From Planctomycetota bacterium (GTDB taxonomy: Bacteria; Planctomycetota; UBA1135; GCA-002686595): a stretch of DNA of 5,266 nucleotides. Below the pieces are notes generated by a model. The model searched no databases. It was not told the DNA's origin and was given only the letters and a program-made list of their open reading frames with translations. Position 1 is the first letter of the stretch, and every line of letters starts with the position of its first letter. Both the position numbers and the translations under genes were made by a program. Positions 1 to 5,266 of the stretch are shown in pieces. The DNA lies in NCBI GenBank assembly GCA_011524785.1, contig WTJQ01000318.1, forward strand, positions 1 through 5,266, read 5' to 3'.

Positions 1-116
1 TCGTCGGCCAGGACCTGAGGCCCCACGGGGTCCTTGCGGACGTGGCTCCGACCCTGCTCCAGCTGCTCGACCTGGAGCAGCCCGGGAGCATGACGGCGCG
101 GTCGCTCCTGCGCTGA
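1..116 (+). CDS. gpmI: Phosphoglycerate mutase (cofactor-independent), C-terminal fragment
   Basis: This is the 3' end of a gene that begins left of the window; the reading frame starts at base 3 and ends at TGA 114-116, leaving 37 residues. The peptide contains GVLADVAPTLLQLLDL followed by EQPGSMTARSLL. This matches the conserved C-terminus of the 2,3-bisphosphoglycerate-independent phosphoglycerate mutases (pattern LADxAPTxLxLLGLxxPxxMTGxSL). That enzyme interconverts 3- and 2-phosphoglycerate in glycolysis using a metal-dependent phosphatase-like domain. An Ala replaces the usual Gly in the MTG motif, a minor change. None of the catalytic residues lie in the visible part. The gene is convergent with hscA, with 9 bp between stop codons, and has no evident functional link to the ISC operon. 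Other members of the alkaline phosphatase superfamily could share part of this tail, but the APTLLQLL plus MTxRSLL combination favours gpmI. Confidence 0.82.
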   Translation, partial: VGQDLRPHGVLADVAPTLLQLLDLEQPGSMTARSLLR

Positions 117-125
117 GTGCGCGCC

Positions 126-1991
126 CTAGACCTCGTCGAGGCGCTTGCCCTCGACCGCCTGCTTGACCACGCCGTCCATGAGGACGGCCGCGAGCGGCAG
201 GGAGGCCTGCTCGAGGCGGTCACGTGCGCCCTGGACGGTGGGGAGCTCCTGCTGGGACCGTGCTGCCTCGGCCGCGGCCACGGCCTCCTCGAGCTCGGCG
301 ATGGTCTCCGGGTCGAGCGCGCCGCGCGCGGACTCGAGGTTCTTCCCGATGGCCAGGAGCATCGTGCCCAGCTCGGTGTGCAGCTCCACCACGCGGCGGC
401 GGTCGAAGTCCTCACGGGCGTGCTCGAAACCCGCCTCGAGCATGCCCTCGACCTCGTCGTCGGTGAGGCCGTGCATGGGCTGGATCTCGATGGACGCGCT
501 CTGGCCCGTGGACTCCTCCTTGGCCGTGACGGTCAGCATCCCGTCGGCGTCGAGGGCGAAGCGCACGCCGACCCGTGCCATGCCCGCGGGCAGGGGCGGG
601 AGCCCCTTGAGCTCGAAGCGGCCAAGGCTCCGGCAGTCCTCAGCGAGCTCGCGCTCCCCCTGGACCACGTTGAACACGATCCCGGTCTGGCCGTCGGCGT
701 AGGTGGTGAAGCCCTCCTTGTGGCTGCACGGGATGGTCGAGTTGCGCTCGATCATCTTGGCGACGGCTCCGCCGATGGTCTCGATCCCGAGCGAGAGCGG
801 CGTCACGTCCATCAGCAGGACGTCGCGCGTCCCGCCGGTCAGGACGTGGGCCTGGACGGCGGCGCCCATGGCGACCACGTGGTCGGGGTTCAGCTCGGTG
901 TGCGGCTTGCGGCCGAAGAGACGCTCGACCGCGGCGCGGACGGCGGGCACGCGAGTGGAGCCGCCCACGAGCACGACCTCGTCCACGTCCCCGACCTCCA
1001 GGTCCGCGTCCAGCAGGGCGCGGCGGCAGCTCTGCAGGGTCCGCTCGATCAGAGGCCCGATGAGCGCCTCGAACTCCTCGCGGGTCACGGCCCGGCGCCA
1101 GTCCAGGTCGTGGTCGGGCAGGGTCAGGTGCAGGTCCGCCTCCGGGTCGCGCGAGAGCGCGATCTTGCAGCGCTCGGCTGCCAGGCGCGCGGCCTGCAGG
1201 AAGGCGGGGTCCTCGAGCAGCGCGGCCGGGACGCGCTCGCGCAGGCCGTCGACGGCGAGGCCCACCAGGGCCTGATCGAAGTCGTCGCCGCCCAGGCGCG
1301 TGTCCCCGTTCGTGGCCAGCACCTGGAAGACGCCGTCCTCGATCGACAGGAGGGACACGTCGAAGGTGCCGCCCCCGAGGTCGTAGACCGCGACCGTGCC
1401 CTCGCCCTTCTGCTCGAGGCCGTAGGCCAGGCTCGCGGCGGTCGGCTCGTTGACGATGCGCAGCACCTCGATCCCGGCGAGGCGCGCGGCGTCGCGGGTG
1501 GCCTGCCGCTGAGCGTCGTCGAAGTACGCCGGCACGGTGATGACCGCGGACGCGACCTCGGCGCCCGTGGCCGCCTTGGCGTGCTCCATGACGCCGGTGA
1601 GGATCCAGGCCGACAGCTCCTGCGGCGTCCACTGCTTGCCGCGCAGCTCGACCTGGGCGAGCTTTCGCTCGCTCTCGGTGACGCGGTAGGGGACCGGGGC
1701 CTGATCGAGGTCCAGGTCGGCCAGCCCGCGGCCCATCAGGCGCTTGGCGCTGAAGACGGTGTGCGTCGGGTCGATGAGCGCGCGCCCCTTGGCAGCGTGC
1801 CCGACGAGCGGGTTCCCCTCCTCGGGGACGTGCACCACGCTGGGTACGGTGGCGGGGAGCCCTTCGGGGGCCAGCACCTGGGGCCGGCCGTCCTGCCAGA
1901 GGGCGGCGAGGGAGTTGGTCGTGCCGAGGTCGATGCCCACGACGACGCGGGGCGCGTCGTTGTTCAGCACGTCGAGTTCGATGTAGCCCAC
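126..1991 (-). CDS. hscA: HscA, Hsp70-type chaperone of the ISC system
   Basis: A specialised cytoplasmic Hsp70 that binds the scaffold IscU and, with HscB, uses ATP to promote Fe-S cluster transfer. With the GTG start at 1991 the protein is 621 residues, close to the 616 of E. coli HscA. The nucleotide-binding domain shows the phosphate-1 motif GIDLGTTNS (19-27), [13 protein letters not shown] (151-163), [11 protein letters not shown] (181-191), YDLGGGTFD (203-211) and LVGGSTRVP (341-349). The substrate domain follows, with [11 protein letters not shown] (395-405), RNSTIP and [15 protein letters not shown] (445-459). The DCRSL segment and the terminal DEV match HscA better than DnaK. Open frame continues upstream to 2228 but would overlap hscB, and the extra N-terminus is Arg/Pro/Ser-rich shadow sequence. 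GTG 1991 leaves a short pre-ATPase tail as in other HscA proteins; GTG 1970 is an alternative. It is the last gene of the operon and ends in TAG at 128-126. Confidence 0.96.
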   Translation of the reverse strand: MGYIELDVLNNDAPRVVVGIDLGTTNSLAALWQDGRPQVLAPEGLPATVPSVVHVPEEGNPLVGHAAKGRALIDPTHTVFSAKRLMGRGLADLDLDQAPVPYRVTESERKLAQVELRGKQWTPQELSAWILTGVMEHAKAATGAEVASAVITVPAYFDDAQRQATRDAARLAGIEVLRIVNEPTAASLAYGLEQKGEGTVAVYDLGGGTFDVSLLSIEDGVFQVLATNGDTRLGGDDFDQALVGLAVDGLRERVPAALLEDPAFLQAARLAAERCKIALSRDPEADLHLTLPDHDLDWRRAVTREEFEALIGPLIERTLQSCRRALLDADLEVGDVDEVVLVGGSTRVPAVRAAVERLFGRKPHTELNPDHVVAMGAAVQAHVLTGGTRDVLLMDVTPLSLGIETIGGAVAKMIERNSTIPCSHKEGFTTYADGQTGIVFNVVQGERELAEDCRSLGRFELKGLPPLPAGMARVGVRFALDADGMLTVTAKEESTGQSASIEIQPMHGLTDDEVEGMLEAGFEHAREDFDRRRVVELHTELGTMLLAIGKNLESARGALDPETIAELEEAVAAAEAARSQQELPTVQGARDRLEQASLPLAAVLMDGVVKQAVEGKRLDEV

Positions 1992-2019
1992 GGTCGGAGG
2001 GGGGTCGAGGGGGAGCAGG

Positions 2020-2035
2020 CGCCGGCGTGCCGGCG
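2020..2035. repeat. GC-rich inverted repeat in the hscB-hscA gap
   Basis: The 52 bp gap between the hscB stop and the hscA start contains CGCCGGCGTGCCGGCG, which is self-complementary apart from its two central bases. In the hscA mRNA leader it could form a strong G-C stem about 29 nt before the GTG start. It has no T-run, so it is not a classical terminator. It could act in mRNA processing or tune hscA relative to the upstream genes, or it could simply reflect GC-rich composition. The function is inference. Confidence 0.4.
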
Positions 2036-2043
2036 GAGTGGTC

Positions 2044-2682
2044 TCAGAGGGACGGGCCCGGGGGCGCTGTGTCGTTGGCCTCCGCGAGCCGCAGCTCGCG
2101 GATGCGCTCCAGCGCGCGGGCCAGGTAGCGGACGGCGTTGAGACGGCGGCGGAGCCCGGCGAGGTCGGCGGTTCCCGGCCCCGGCAGGGGCGTGAGGGCC
2201 GCGCCGACCTCCGCGAGGACCGCGGCACGCTGGCTCTTGAGCTCCTCGGCCAGGGGCCCCAGCGCCTCGCGCTCCGGGGAGCCCGCGGGCGAGGAGGCCG
2301 CGTCGTCGAGCGCCTCGTTCCACTCCAGGACCTCCATGAGGAACTCCTGGGGCATCTGGCGCTCCGCGCCCTCCTCCGGACCGCCGAGGCGACGGATCAG
2401 GTCGTCCGCACGCAGGAACTCGTCCGCGAGCACCTCGTGGGCGTGGTTGAGGGCCGCCGTCGCGCGCTCGGCTTGGTCCGTGGCGCCGGCGTGGTCGGGG
2501 TGGGTGAGGCGCTGGAGCCGGAGCAGCGCGCGGCGCAGCGCCTTGCGATCGACGTCCCACGCCGGCTCGAGGCCGAACACCTCGAAGGCGCCGGGTGCGT
2601 CGGCGAACTGCGCGAGGACCCCGCAGGCCTCACAGCCGAGCGGGGTCCAGAGAGCGTCGCCACACTCGGGACAGGCGGTCAC
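2044..2682 (-). CDS. hscB: HscB, J-protein co-chaperone with N-terminal zinc-ribbon-like module
   Basis: The J-domain partner that delivers IscU to HscA and stimulates its ATPase. From the GTG start at 2682 it has 212 residues. Residues 4-20 contain CPEC and CEAC (Cys4, 7, 17, 20), a likely zinc-binding knuckle pair. A J domain follows (about 30-100) with the essential HPD at 61-63 within [11 protein letters not shown], and then NHAHEVLAD and IRRLGG. The C-terminal helical domain begins near [14 protein letters not shown] (112-125), the family signature for the IscU-binding three-helix bundle. E. coli HscB (171 residues) lacks the Cys module, whereas animal HSC20 has one. The start is 5 bp after the iscA stop; a CTG overlapping that stop is an alternative. 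The open frame extends to 2823, but that part overlaps iscA and is shadow sequence. No Shine-Dalgarno is seen, so the gene may be translationally coupled to iscA. Its position between iscA and hscA supports the assignment. Confidence 0.93.
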   Translation of the reverse strand: MTACPECGDALWTPLGCEACGVLAQFADAPGAFEVFGLEPAWDVDRKALRRALLRLQRLTHPDHAGATDQAERATAALNHAHEVLADEFLRADDLIRRLGGPEEGAERQMPQEFLMEVLEWNEALDDAASSPAGSPEREALGPLAEELKSQRAAVLAEVGAALTPLPGPGTADLAGLRRRLNAVRYLARALERIRELRLAEANDTAPPGPSL

Positions 2683-2687
2683 GATCG

Positions 2688-3017
2688 TCAGACGCTGAAG
2701 CTCTCGCCGCAGCCGCAGCTCTTGCTGGCGTTGGGGTTGGTGAACTTGAAGCCGCGCCCCATCAGGCTCTCCTCGAAGTCCACCTCGGTGCCGTTCAGGT
2801 AGAGGAACGACTTGGGGTCGCACAGCACGCGCACGCCCTCGGTCTCGCTGATCTGGTCCGTCGCGCGCTCTTGGTCGTCGAAGCCCAGGGTGTAGGAGAA
2901 GCCGGAGCAGCCCCCGCCCTTCACGCCGACGCGCAGGCCGGTCGCCTCGGGGAGGTTCTGCTCGGTGATGATGCGGCGCACCTCCTTGATGGCGCGCTCG
3001 GACAGGCTGATGGCCAT
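2688..3017 (-). CDS. iscA: IscA, A-type iron-sulfur carrier
   Basis: A 109-residue HesB/IscA-family protein that receives Fe-S clusters, or iron, from the ISC machinery and passes them to apoproteins in the cytoplasm. All three conserved cysteines are present: Cys37 in GGGCSGFSY, and Cys101 and Cys103 in the C-terminal SCGCGESF motif. A fourth cysteine, Cys66, lies in VLCDPKS. The family segments SLSERAIKEVRRI (4-16), LYLNGTEVDFEES (72-84) and GRGFKFTNPNA (87-97) follow in the expected order. The ATG at 3017 lies 4 bp after the iscU stop and gives the usual family length; the open frame upstream to 3269 is antisense-like shadow over iscU. The operon position (after iscU, before hscB) points to IscA. 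By sequence alone it could also be called ErpA-like or SufA-like, since A-type carriers are hard to separate. Confidence 0.95.
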   Translation of the reverse strand: MAISLSERAIKEVRRIITEQNLPEATGLRVGVKGGGCSGFSYTLGFDDQERATDQISETEGVRVLCDPKSFLYLNGTEVDFEESLMGRGFKFTNPNASKSCGCGESFSV

Positions 3018-3021
3018 GGGA

Positions 3022-3414
3022 TCAGGAGCCGCTCTCGCTGTCGTTCTTGGTCTTGAAGTCGCTGACGGCGGCCTTGATGGCGTCCTCAGCGAGCACGGAG
3101 CAGTGGATCTTGACCGGCGGGAGCGAGAGCTCCTGGACGATCTCCGTGTTGGTGATCGCCATCGCCTCGTCCAGGGTCTTGCCGCGGATCCACTCGGTGG
3201 CGAGCGAGGAGCTCGCGATCGCGGAGCCGCAGCCGAACGTCTTGAACTTGGCGTCCACGATCCGATCACCCTCGACCTGGATCTGGAGCTTCATGACGTC
3301 GCCGCACTCGGGAGCGCCGACGATGCCGGTGCCGACGTCCTGGCTGCTCTTGTCCAGGGAGCCGACGTTGCGCGGGTTGTTGTAGTGGTCGAGGACCTTG
3401 TCGCTGTAGGCCAT
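3022..3414 (-). CDS. iscU: IscU, iron-sulfur cluster scaffold
   Basis: The 130-residue scaffold on which [2Fe-2S] and [4Fe-4S] clusters are assembled from iron and IscS-derived sulfur. The sequence is very close to E. coli IscU throughout: it starts MAYSDKVLDHYNNPRNVGS and carries GAPECGDVMKLQI, FGCGSAIASSSLATEW and KIHCSVLAEDAIKAA. The ligand cysteines Cys37, Cys62 and Cys105 are present, with Asp39 and His104 beside the site. The LPPVK segment (98-102), the recognition motif bound by HscA in E. coli, is intact. This fits with HscA and HscB being encoded in the same operon. The C-terminus is a short acidic/serine-rich tail (NDSESGS) unlike the basic E. coli tail. The ATG at 3414 aligns exactly with known N-termini. 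The gene lies 54 bp downstream of iscS and 4 bp before iscA. The leader is C-rich, with no Shine-Dalgarno. Confidence 0.98.
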   Translation of the reverse strand: MAYSDKVLDHYNNPRNVGSLDKSSQDVGTGIVGAPECGDVMKLQIQVEGDRIVDAKFKTFGCGSAIASSSLATEWIRGKTLDEAMAITNTEIVQELSLPPVKIHCSVLAEDAIKAAVSDFKTKNDSESGS

Positions 3415-3439
3415 GGTGGGTTCGGTTCGTTGGGGGGGA

Positions 3440-3448
3440 GGTGTTCGG
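3440..3448. repeat. GGTGTTCGG motif in the iscS-iscU gap, also found upstream of iscR
   Basis: The 9-mer GGTGTTCGG (CCGAACACC on the operon strand) lies in the 54 bp gap before iscU and recurs exactly at 5245-5253 upstream of iscR. A partial copy, GTTCGG, is at 3420-3425. Both full copies follow a G-rich run on the plus strand. They may be a shared regulatory site or chance similarity between two short, compositionally biased gaps. Confidence 0.3.
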
Positions 3449-3468
3449 TCGAGAGGAGGGACGCGGGA

Positions 3469-4683
3469 TCAGTGTCCGGTCCAGTTGACGGTGGAGAGGT
3501 CGACGCCCTCCTGGACCATCTCGTAGAGCGGGGAGAGCTCGCGGAGCTTGGAGACCGCGGCGATGACCTGGTCGGCCGCGAAGTCGACCTCGTCCTCGGT
3601 GGTGAAGCGGCCGAAGCCGAAGCGGATCGAGGAGTGCGCCAGCTCGTCGCCGACGCCCATGCTCTGCAGCACGTGGCTGGGCTCGAGGCTGGCCGAGGTG
3701 CAGGCCGAGCCGGAGGAGACCGCGAGGTCCTTGATGCCCATGATCAGGCTCTCGCCCTCCACGTAGGCGAAGGAGAGGTTCGAGCAGCCGGGGAGGCGCT
3801 CGTCCTCGTCGCCGTTGATGTGGACGTGGTCCAGGGCGGCGAACACGCGCTTCTCGAAGCGCTCGCGCATGGCGAGGCTGTGGGCGGCGTCCTTCTCGAG
3901 GTCCTCACGCGCGACCTCAGCGGCCTTGCCGAGCCCCACGATGCCAGGCACGTTCAGGGTGCCCGAGCGCATGCCGCGCTCGTGGCCGCCGCCGTCCATC
4001 TGGGCGACCAGGCGCACGCGCGGGTTCTTGCGGCGCACGTAGAGGAAGCCGACGCCCTTGGGGCCGTAGATCTTGTGCGCGGAGACGCAGAGCAGGTCCA
4101 CCCCGTCGGCCTCGACGTCCACGGGGATCTTGCCCGCGGCCTGCGTGCCGTCGCAGAGGAACAGGATCCCGCGCTCCTTGCACAGGCGCCCGATCTCGCG
4201 CACCGGCTGCAGCACGCCGATCTCGTTGTTGGCCCACATGATGGCCACCATGATCGTGTCGTCCCGGAGCGCGCCCTCGATCTGCTCGATGCTGTGGCGA
4301 CCGTCCGGACCCGGCGCGAGGTAGGTCACCTCGCAGCCCTGCTTCTCCAGGTGCTTGGCCGTGTCGAGGACGGCCTTGTGCTCGGCCAGGCTCGTCACGA
4401 TGTGCTTGCCCTTCGAGGCGTACATCTCGACCACGCCCTTCATGGCGAGGTTCAGGGCCTCGGTGGAGCCCGACGTGAAGACGATCTCCTTCTCGTGGGC
4501 ACCGATGAGGGCCGCGCACTGGCGGCGCGCCTCGTCGACAGCGGTCTCGGCGGACCAGCCGTAGGCGTGGCTGCGGCTGGCGGCGTTGCCGTAGATCTCG
4601 GTGAAGTAGGGGGCCATGGCCTCGAACACCCGCGGATCGCAGGGGGTCGTGGCCTGGTAGTCGAGGTAGATCGGAGTCTTCAT
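3469..4683 (-). CDS. iscS: IscS, cysteine desulfurase (class V aminotransferase fold)
   Basis: A PLP-dependent cysteine desulfurase that converts L-cysteine to alanine and carries the sulfur as a persulfide for IscU (and, in many bacteria, for tRNA thiolation). At 404 residues it equals E. coli IscS in length. The N-terminus [15 protein letters not shown] (5-19) and [12 protein letters not shown] (69-80) are family signatures. His102 in AEHKAVLD, Asp178 and Gln181 in CDGTQAAGK, and the PLP lysine Lys204 in [10 protein letters not shown] form the active site. The sulfur-carrying Cys328 sits in [17 protein letters not shown], which is typical of group I (IscS/NifS) enzymes rather than SufS. The C-terminus, ending NWTGH, resembles the E. 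coli IscU-docking tail. ATG 4683 is the family start. The gene lies 37 bp after iscR and 54 bp before iscU, with no Shine-Dalgarno in its leader. NifS is the main alternative, but the operon context favours IscS. Confidence 0.98.
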   Translation of the reverse strand: MKTPIYLDYQATTPCDPRVFEAMAPYFTEIYGNAASRSHAYGWSAETAVDEARRQCAALIGAHEKEIVFTSGSTEALNLAMKGVVEMYASKGKHIVTSLAEHKAVLDTAKHLEKQGCEVTYLAPGPDGRHSIEQIEGALRDDTIMVAIMWANNEIGVLQPVREIGRLCKERGILFLCDGTQAAGKIPVDVEADGVDLLCVSAHKIYGPKGVGFLYVRRKNPRVRLVAQMDGGGHERGMRSGTLNVPGIVGLGKAAEVAREDLEKDAAHSLAMRERFEKRVFAALDHVHINGDEDERLPGCSNLSFAYVEGESLIMGIKDLAVSSGSACTSASLEPSHVLQSMGVGDELAHSSIRFGFGRFTTEDEVDFAADQVIAAVSKLRELSPLYEMVQEGVDLSTVNWTGH

Positions 4684-4690
4684 CGGAGGT

Positions 4691-4704
4691 GCGCCGGAGG
4701 GCGC
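4691..4704 (-). repeat. Small stem-loop just upstream of iscS
   Basis: On the operon strand the iscR-iscS gap contains GCGCC-CTCC-GGCGC, a perfect 5 bp G-C stem with a 4-nt loop. It ends 7 nt before the iscS ATG and so occupies the ribosome-binding region. It has no T-run and is not a terminator. In E. coli the iscR-iscS gap is the site of post-transcriptional control separating iscR from iscSUA. A comparable role here is only inference, and the stem is short. Confidence 0.35.
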
Positions 4705-4720
4705 CGTTGGTCGGTGGGGC

Positions 4721-5191
4721 TCAGCGGTGCTGCGGGTCGAGGTGGGCCGCGCTGGCCGTCAGCGGGCCGGTCGCGCCGCCGCCGGCGATGGAGCCGAGGG
4801 TCGTGGAGTCCAGCAGGGACCAGATCCGGTCCTTGAGGCGGTGCAGGGGCGAGCGGATGGGGCACACGGCCTGCACGTCGCACTCGCCGTCGCGGCGGGC
4901 CATGCCGAGGTCGCCGCAGCCGCTCACCTGGGGTGCACCCTCGAGGGCGCTGACCACCTCGGCGAGGGAGATCGACTCGGGGGAGCGGGTCAGGGCGTAG
5001 CCGCCCCGCGCGCCGCGCGTGCTCTCCACCAGCCCCGCGTGGCCCAGGTCCTTCAGCACCTCGGCGAGGAGGCGCTTGGGCACCGGGAACTGCTCACCGA
5101 TCTCCCGCGCGGGCACGACCTCACCCTGGCGCTTGGCCAGGTGGGTCAGGGCGATGAGCCCGTACTCGGTGCGCTTGGTGAGCTTCAGCAT
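4721..5191 (-). CDS. iscR: Rrf2-family, IscR-like Fe-S-sensing transcriptional regulator
   Basis: A 156-residue winged-helix regulator at the head of the ISC operon, expected to bind DNA as a dimer and to adjust operon expression to cluster supply. The Rrf2 pattern is clear: [16 protein letters not shown] (4-19), the helix-turn-helix around [23 protein letters not shown] (27-49), the wing [15 protein letters not shown] (57-71), and [11 protein letters not shown] (75-85). Three cysteines, Cys92, Cys104 and Cys110, lie where Rrf2 Fe-S sensors bind their cluster. Their spacing (X11, X5) differs from E. coli IscR (Cys92, 98, 104 and His107). Alanine occupies the position of E. coli Glu43 in an ungapped alignment. 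After Cys110 the [21 protein letters not shown] segment fits the dimerisation helix. The C-terminal tail from about residue 137 is Gly/Ala-rich and unremarkable. ATG 5191 is the only start giving a normal N-terminus. A SufR-like or other Rrf2 sensor name is possible; position favours IscR. Confidence 0.88.
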   Translation of the reverse strand: MLKLTKRTEYGLIALTHLAKRQGEVVPAREIGEQFPVPKRLLAEVLKDLGHAGLVESTRGARGGYALTRSPESISLAEVVSALEGAPQVSGCGDLGMARRDGECDVQAVCPIRSPLHRLKDRIWSLLDSTTLGSIAGGGATGPLTASAAHLDPQHR

Positions 5192-5204
5192 GGGGAGGGA
5201 GCGG

Positions 5205-5221
5205 CCTGGAGGCGCCTCAGG
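5205..5221. promoter_or_regulatory. Imperfect palindrome upstream of iscR (possible operator)
   Basis: The 75 bp between the iscR start and the right edge should hold part of the operon leader or promoter. It contains a perfect 10 bp palindrome, GAGGCGCCTC (5209-5218), extended by flanking CCTG/CAGG arms offset by one base. It lies 14-30 nt upstream of the iscR ATG, a plausible place for autoregulator binding. No convincing -35/-10 hexamers, and no match to the AT-containing E. coli IscR sites, can be seen. In such GC-rich DNA a 10 bp palindrome can arise by chance, and the true promoter may lie outside the window. Confidence 0.25.
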
Positions 5222-5266
5222 GGCACCCGGAGCGGGCCAGGAGGGGTGTTCGGAGGGGCGGTGAGG

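Noticed and set aside
62..81. Perfect 7 bp inverted repeat (GCTGCTC / GAGCAGC, 6-nt loop) as a bidirectional terminator between gpmI and hscA
   Set aside because: It lies inside the gpmI coding region, where it encodes the conserved QLLDLEQ segment. No T-run follows on either strand. Codon choice explains it as well.
131..141. CCTCG-T-CGAGG palindrome near the hscA stop as a terminator
   Set aside because: The one-base loop cannot form without opening the stem, no T-run follows, and it lies within the conserved hscA C-terminal codons.
117..2141. Very long plus-strand open frame (674 codons) opposite hscA and the end of hscB
   Set aside because: It lies antisense to a clear Hsp70 gene. Its translation is low-complexity (Gly, Ala, Arg, Leu, Glu, Asp, His) with no recognisable domain. 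High GC with G/C-rich third positions on the true strand suppresses stops on the opposite strand.
1992..2228. N-terminal extension of hscA to the ATG at 2228
   Set aside because: It would overlap hscB by about 185 bp, and the added residues are Arg/Pro/Ser-rich shadow sequence. Known HscA proteins begin only about 20 residues before GIDLGTTNS, which fits GTG 1991.
2683..2823. N-terminal extension of hscB to the ATG at 2823
   Set aside because: It overlaps the conserved C-terminus of iscA in another frame, and the residues are Gln/Arg-rich without homology. The Cys module begins naturally after GTG 2682.
2965..4836. Long plus-strand open frame (623 codons) opposite iscA, iscU and iscS
   Set aside because: It is antisense to three unmistakable genes, crosses their intergenic gaps, and has Ala/Leu/Val/Asp/Gly/His-rich composition without motifs. 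It is a codon-bias shadow.

Overview
The window is a compact, high-GC (about 70% by eye) bacterial segment. It holds a complete six-gene ISC iron-sulfur cluster assembly operon on the minus strand. Reading from the right end, the order is iscR (5191-4721), iscS (4683-3469), iscU (3414-3022), iscA (3017-2688), hscB (2682-2044) and hscA (1991-126). At the left edge the last 37 codons of a plus-strand gene are visible. They look like the C-terminus of cofactor-independent phosphoglycerate mutase (gpmI), which converges on hscA with only 9 bp between the stop codons.

The genes form one pathway. IscS takes sulfur from cysteine and passes it to the scaffold IscU, where the cluster is built. The J-protein HscB and the Hsp70 HscA recognise IscU and drive cluster release to acceptors, and IscA is an A-type carrier. 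The Rrf2 regulator at the head of the operon probably senses cluster status and controls the operon. The order iscR-iscS-iscU-iscA-hscB-hscA is the one known from proteobacteria such as E. coli. The fdx and iscX genes that normally follow hscA are absent here, because the operon runs directly into gpmI.

Gaps are short: 37 bp iscR-iscS, 54 bp iscS-iscU, 4 bp iscU-iscA, 5 bp iscA-hscB and 52 bp hscB-hscA. This fits a single transcript starting at or beyond the right edge. No stretch over 300 bp lacks a gene. No RNA gene, mobile element, CRISPR array or origin was seen.

The organism is a high-GC bacterium that is not obviously E. coli-like. A myxobacterial/deltaproteobacterial or planctomycete-type lineage is possible, but the sequence does not settle it. 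Three features are unusual. HscB carries an N-terminal four-cysteine zinc-ribbon-like module, as animal HSC20 does and E. coli HscB does not. The regulator has IscR-like architecture but altered cysteine spacing and an alanine at the position of E. coli Glu43. None of the six operon genes has a recognisable Shine-Dalgarno sequence, and four leaders are C-rich with CCTCC motifs. I see no wholly new multi-gene system; the novelty is in variations on the ISC machinery.
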